A stretch of DNA of 16,291 bases from JAJDAN01 sp046583095 (lineage in GTDB: Bacteria; Myxococcota_A; UBA9160; UBA4427): positions 1-16,291 of the forward strand of contig JAYGDB010000122.1 of the NCBI GenBank assembly GCA_046583095.1, given 5' to 3'. Shown here in pieces: positions 13,477 through 16,291 of this stretch. How positions within the stretch are numbered: position 1 is the stretch's first letter; each line of letters starts with the position of its first letter. Both the position numbers and the translations under genes were made by a program. Below the pieces are notes generated by a model, which saw only the letters and a list, made by a program, of their open reading frames with translations, did not search any database and had not been told where the DNA came from.

Positions 13477-14936
13477 TGGAGCGCGTCTTCGACAAGTCGA
13501 TGGCGCTCGGGCTCGGGCTGCTGCTGCTGGCCGTGGCGCCCGGCGTGTTCGCCCAGGAAGCCGCCGAGGAGCCGGGCTACGACCAGGCCGAGGCCGTCGA
13601 GCGAACCGACGACGAGCTCACCTCCGAGGGGTTGCCCTCGGTGCCGAAGCCGCGATCCCTGGAGGAACTGCTGAGACTCGTCGAGGCGGGCTTCGAGAGT
13701 GAGCGTGAAGAGAACTCGCAGCGGGAGGTCGAGTTCAAGCGGCGCAGGGATGATCAGGAGCGGTTGCTCGCAGAAGCGGTTGCCAAGCGGGAGCGGATGG
13801 AAGCCCTCAGCCAGCAGCTCGAGTCGGCCTATACCGAGAACGAGGTGGCGATTGGGGCGAGACAGGCTCGTCTCGGCGAGCAGCTCGGCCAGATGGGAGA
13901 GCTCTTCGGCGTGGTTCGGCAGGTAGCCAACGATCTGAGCGGCCACACCTGGGAGTCGATCACGAACTCGCAGCTGGGTTCGCGCAAGGAACTGCTCGAT
14001 CGCCTCGGCCGCGCCAAGGAGCTTCCCTCTACTGAAGACCTGCGCCGACTGTGGTTCGAACTCCAGCGGGAGATGACCGAGCAGGGACGCGTCGTTCGCT
14101 ACCGGAGCGAAGTCCTCGGTCTCGACGGACAGTCTACCCAGCGCGACGTGATTCGCGCCGGCGTCTTCAGCGCGGTTGCCGGCGGTCGCTATCTGGCGTG
14201 GGAGTCGCGCGACCAGCAGCTTCGCGAGCTGAGCCGTCAGCCTCCGGGCAAGTACCTCGACACGGTTGCGGCCTTCGAGGCGACTACCAGCGGCTTCGCG
14301 CCGCTGGCCCTCGATCCGTCCCGCGGTGCACTGCTGGCCGCACTGATCGAGACGCCGAACCGGGTCGAGCGCGTGCAACAGGGCGGCGCGGTGGGTTACG
14401 TGATCATCTTCCTCGGGGCCCTGGCCTTAGCGCTCGGCGTCGGCAAGTGGATCGTGGTTTCGATCAGCAGCCGCAGGGTGGCCGCCCAGCGCACGCAGGC
14501 GACACCCGACCTCCGCAATCCGCTCGGACGGGTCCTCTCGGTCTACCAACAGAATGCAGAGGCGGATCCAGAGACCCTCGAGCTGAAGCTCGACGAAGCG
14601 GTTTTGCGCGAGACCTCGAAGCTCGAGCGCTTCATCTGGCTCGTGAAGACCGTATCGGTGGTGGCGCCGCTGCTCGGACTCCTCGGCACGGTGACCGGCA
14701 TGATCCAGACCTTCCAGGCGATCACCCTCTTCGGTGCTGGCGATCCGAAGATGATGGCGGGTGGGATCTCCGAGGCTCTCGTTACCACGATGCTGGGTCT
14801 CATCACTGCGATTCCGCTGGTGCTGCTGCACGCCACCCTGGCGAACAGCACGCGGCGGATTATCGACATCCTGGACGAGCAGAGCGCTGGGCTGATTGCC
14901 ATCCGCTCGGAGAGTGCCAATGACGGGGCCGGCTGA
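13476..14936 (+). CDS. TtpC-like MotA/TolQ/ExbB protein with long periplasmic N-terminus
   Basis: The protein has 486 aa. A signal sequence (about 1-26, LGLGLLLLAVAPGVFAQ) leads into a long periplasmic region. Residues about 75-150 are highly charged and predicted to be a coiled coil. A membrane helix follows at about 305-331. The C-terminal ExbB/TolQ domain then carries two more membrane helices, about 390-412 (SVVAPLLGLLGTVTGMI) and 432-455. The GLLGTVTGMIQTF motif is diagnostic. In Vibrio TonB2 systems such a protein (TtpC) is needed in addition to ExbB2 and ExbD2 for iron-siderophore uptake. The ATG is part of a TGATG overlap with the DUF3450 gene, so translation is probably coupled. Confidence 0.9.
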   Translation: MERVFDKSMALGLGLLLLAVAPGVFAQEAAEEPGYDQAEAVERTDDELTSEGLPSVPKPRSLEELLRLVEAGFESEREENSQREVEFKRRRDDQERLLAEAVAKRERMEALSQQLESAYTENEVAIGARQARLGEQLGQMGELFGVVRQVANDLSGHTWESITNSQLGSRKELLDRLGRAKELPSTEDLRRLWFELQREMTEQGRVVRYRSEVLGLDGQSTQRDVIRAGVFSAVAGGRYLAWESRDQQLRELSRQPPGKYLDTVAAFEATTSGFAPLALDPSRGALLAALIETPNRVERVQQGGAVGYVIIFLGALALALGVGKWIVVSISSRRVAAQRTQATPDLRNPLGRVLSVYQQNAEADPETLELKLDEAVLRETSKLERFIWLVKTVSVVAPLLGLLGTVTGMIQTFQAITLFGAGDPKMMAGGISEALVTTMLGLITAIPLVLLHATLANSTRRIIDILDEQSAGLIAIRSESANDGAG

Positions 14937-14946
14937 GGCATAGCGA

Positions 14947-15471
14947 GTGGGCTCGGAAGCGGTAGAGGCCGTTCGCGACTTCGTCGAGACCGGAGGCGAT
15001 GTCCTCTTGCTGATCGCCTTCGTCACCGGCGTGATGTGGACGATGATCCTCGAGCGAGTGATGTATATCTGGCTCGGCCACGAGGGCGAGGCCCAGCGCA
15101 TCCGAGACATCTGGAGCCATCGCGGCGATCACTCGTCGTGGCGTGCGCACATGATCCGTCGGATGCTCGTGTCGGAGATGGAGCTCAAGCTCAATCGCGG
15201 GCTCGGCTTCATCAAGACCATCGTTGCAGTCTGTCCGATGTTCGGACTGCTCGGAACCGTGACGGGCATGATCGAGGTTTTCGATGTGATGGCGCTCACC
15301 GGTAGCGGGAATGCACGGGGTATGGCTGCGGGCGTCTCGAAGGCCACGCTGCCGACCATGGCGGGAATGGTGGCGGCGCTCTCCGGCATGATTTTCAGCA
15401 TCCAGCTCGACCGCTACTCTCGGGACGAGGCCGCACGCGTGGCCGACAGTCTCGAGGTCGTGAGCCGGTAG
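14947..15471 (+). CDS. exbB: ExbB-like proton channel subunit (short, ExbB2 type)
   Basis: The protein has 174 aa, shorter than E. coli ExbB and close to the ExbB2 form of TonB2 systems. Membrane helices lie at about 17-38, 88-112 and 135-155. It repeats the motif FGLLGTVTGMIEVF (99-112) found in the preceding gene. With ExbD it forms the inner-membrane proton channel that energises outer-membrane transport. The GTG start at 14947 lies 10 nt after the previous stop; an upstream in-frame alternative is not evident, and the ribosome-binding site is weak, suggesting coupling. Confidence 0.9.
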   Translation: MGSEAVEAVRDFVETGGDVLLLIAFVTGVMWTMILERVMYIWLGHEGEAQRIRDIWSHRGDHSSWRAHMIRRMLVSEMELKLNRGLGFIKTIVAVCPMFGLLGTVTGMIEVFDVMALTGSGNARGMAAGVSKATLPTMAGMVAALSGMIFSIQLDRYSRDEAARVADSLEVVSR

Positions 15472-15484
15472 GGGTACGGAGATA

Positions 15485-15895
15485 ATGCGTCGCAGGCGAC
15501 AACGGCACGACGACGAGAACGAAGTCAACCTGACGCCGATGCTCGACGTCGTCTTCATCATGTTGATCTTCTTCATCGTGACCGCCTCGTTCGTGAAGGA
15601 GGCGGGCATCGACATCTCTCGTCCGCCCGCGGCGACCGCCGTGCGCAAGGAGCGAGGCAACATCCTGATCGCGATTACCCACAACGACCAGATCTGGATC
15701 GATCGCCGTCAGGTCGATCCGCGGGCGCTGCGCGCGAACATCGAGCGCCTGCACGCGGAGAACCCCCAGGGCTCCGTCGTGATCCAGGCCGACAAGGACT
15801 CCAGGAACGGGCTCCTCGTCCAGGTGATGGATGCAGCCCGAATGGCGGGCGTGAAGAGCGTTGCCCTCGCAGCCGAGGTGATTGGCGGCGACTAG
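15485..15895 (+). CDS. exbD: ExbD/TolR-type biopolymer transport protein
   Basis: The protein has 136 aa. A basic cytoplasmic start (RRRRQR) precedes NLTPMLDVVFIMLIFFIVTASF, its only membrane helix. D21 is the conserved aspartate that carries protons in ExbD/TolR. The periplasmic part (about 40-136) forms the usual small alpha/beta domain. Charge and length fit ExbD2 more than TolR. It starts 13 nt after the exbB stop, with GGAG just upstream of the ATG. No tonB or TPR gene follows, although both usually close this type of operon. Confidence 0.92.
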   Translation: MRRRRQRHDDENEVNLTPMLDVVFIMLIFFIVTASFVKEAGIDISRPPAATAVRKERGNILIAITHNDQIWIDRRQVDPRALRANIERLHAENPQGSVVIQADKDSRNGLLVQVMDAARMAGVKSVALAAEVIGGD

Positions 15896-16107
15896 GTGGG
15901 TGGGCCGATCTGGGCCGACGAGCGCTGCCAGCCTGAGGCTGCCCGGCCCCGAGCAGGGGCCCCGAGAGCGGTTGCCGGGAACCGAGCCGGGCTCGGTGCC
16001 TCCAAACCTGCAACGGAAGCCGCTGGTTGGGCGTCTTCTTCGCAAAGGCTTGCGGTGGCGTGGCCCGTGTTGTTTGATGGCGCCAACCAAACGGAAGCGA
16101 GAGCAGC
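15896..16107 (+). other. Hairpin-rich 212-bp region before the GAPDH gene
   Basis: No credible ORF is seen. The region holds several perfect inverted repeats: CAGCC-TGA-GGCTG (15929-15941), GGCCCC-N5-GGGGCC (15945-15961), ACCGAGC-CGG-GCTCGGT (15981-15997) and CGCAA-AGGC-TTGCG (16041-16054). The last is enclosed by a long-range stem, TGGTTGGGCG (16024-16033) with CGCCAACCA (16081-16089), with one bulged G. None is followed by a T-run, so none is a clear intrinsic terminator. It may hold the operon's end, the GAPDH promoter and a structured leader. Confidence 0.5.
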
Positions 16108-16291
16108 ATGAGTGACCGGAAGATGGACGAGTACCTCCGGCGGTGGAAGCAACGCGAGGAAGCCGCGGAGGGGATGGTCCCGATCATCGGGCGGCTCTAC
16201 CGCGAGCGCGGCGTGATCGTCAAGGTGTTCGGCGACTCCCTGGTCAACAAGGACTGGATCGAGATCATCCAGAGCATCCGCCTCGCCCGCC
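16108..16291 (+). CDS. Long-form glyceraldehyde-3-phosphate dehydrogenase, N-terminal part (runs off the window)
   Basis: Sixty-one codons are visible. The sequence EYLRRWKQREEAAEGMVPII then GRLYRERGVIVKVFGDSLVNKDWIEIIQSIRLAR closely follows the N-terminal extension of the about 460-490-aa GAPDH found in Pseudomonas, Legionella and similar bacteria. There the consensus is roughly EAMIPLIGxLYRxNxVVTSIYGRSLIN with an IxxLKAHRFAR end. The NAD-binding Rossmann domain would start just past the window edge. It oxidises glyceraldehyde 3-phosphate or works in gluconeogenesis. The assignment rests on the extension alone. The ATG at 16108 is the likely start; an ATG at 16123 is an alternative. Confidence 0.75.
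   Translation, partial: MSDRKMDEYLRRWKQREEAAEGMVPIIGRLYRERGVIVKVFGDSLVNKDWIEIIQSIRLAR

Noticed and set aside
15981..15997. ACCGAGC-CGG-GCTCGGT as an intrinsic terminator of the exbD operon
   Set aside because: The stem is perfect, but the following bases are GCCTCC rather than a T-run. It is kept only as part of the hairpin-rich region.
1..16291. Mobile elements, CRISPR arrays, tRNA or rRNA genes
   Set aside because: No transposase, integrase, terminal inverted repeats, spaced direct repeats or tRNA-like cloverleaf was seen on either strand.

Overview
The window is a GC-rich, densely packed bacterial chromosome segment. Genes sit in short operons on both strands. No tRNA, rRNA, CRISPR array, insertion sequence or phage gene is visible. 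The gene mix suggests a deltaproteobacterial or Myxococcota-like lineage, or another GC-rich uncultured bacterium: redundant SDRs, NTF2-like enzymes, a flavin monooxygenase and a Rieske oxygenase, a TonB2/TtpC-type energiser, a selenocysteine glutathione peroxidase and a bacterial histone-fold protein. No phylogenetic marker is present, so this placement is inference.

Region by region. 1-282 (-) is the N-terminus of a FAD-binding dehydrogenase, divergent from 369-887 (+). The latter encodes a 172-aa protein that joins a Cys/His zinc-binding module to a C-terminal histone fold. 5275-942 (-) is a probable five-gene operon: DUF1214 protein, DHRS1-like SDR, Baeyer-Villiger-type flavin monooxygenase, and two NTF2/SnoaL-like proteins. 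It looks like an oxidative catabolic or modifying pathway of unknown substrate. 5371-7297 (+) is a PiT phosphate transporter with its DUF47/PhoU-like partner. 8171-7353 (-) is a second SDR, divergent from a dihydrodipicolinate-reductase-like dehydrogenase (8203-9261, +). That gene ends tail to tail with a third NTF2-like gene (9812-9258, -).

9971-10450 (+) is a glutathione peroxidase interrupted by an in-frame TGA at 10076-10078. The TGA sits in the family's selenocysteine position and is followed by a hairpin whose apex resembles the E. coli fdhF SECIS. The gene is therefore read as an intact selenoprotein. 11557-10487 (-) is a Rieske non-haem iron oxygenase, divergent from an enoyl-CoA hydratase/isomerase (11640-12431, +). 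12664-15895 (+) is a four-gene TonB-energising operon: DUF3450, a TtpC-like long ExbB, a short ExbB and ExbD. No tonB follows. After a hairpin-rich 212-bp gap, the N-terminus of a long-form glyceraldehyde-3-phosphate dehydrogenase runs off the end.

The most interesting points are the zinc-finger/histone fusion, the selenocysteine GPx with its SECIS, a recurrent TANNNT-6 nt-ATG arrangement at three starts without Shine-Dalgarno sequences (suggesting leaderless mRNAs), and the structured region ahead of the GAPDH gene.
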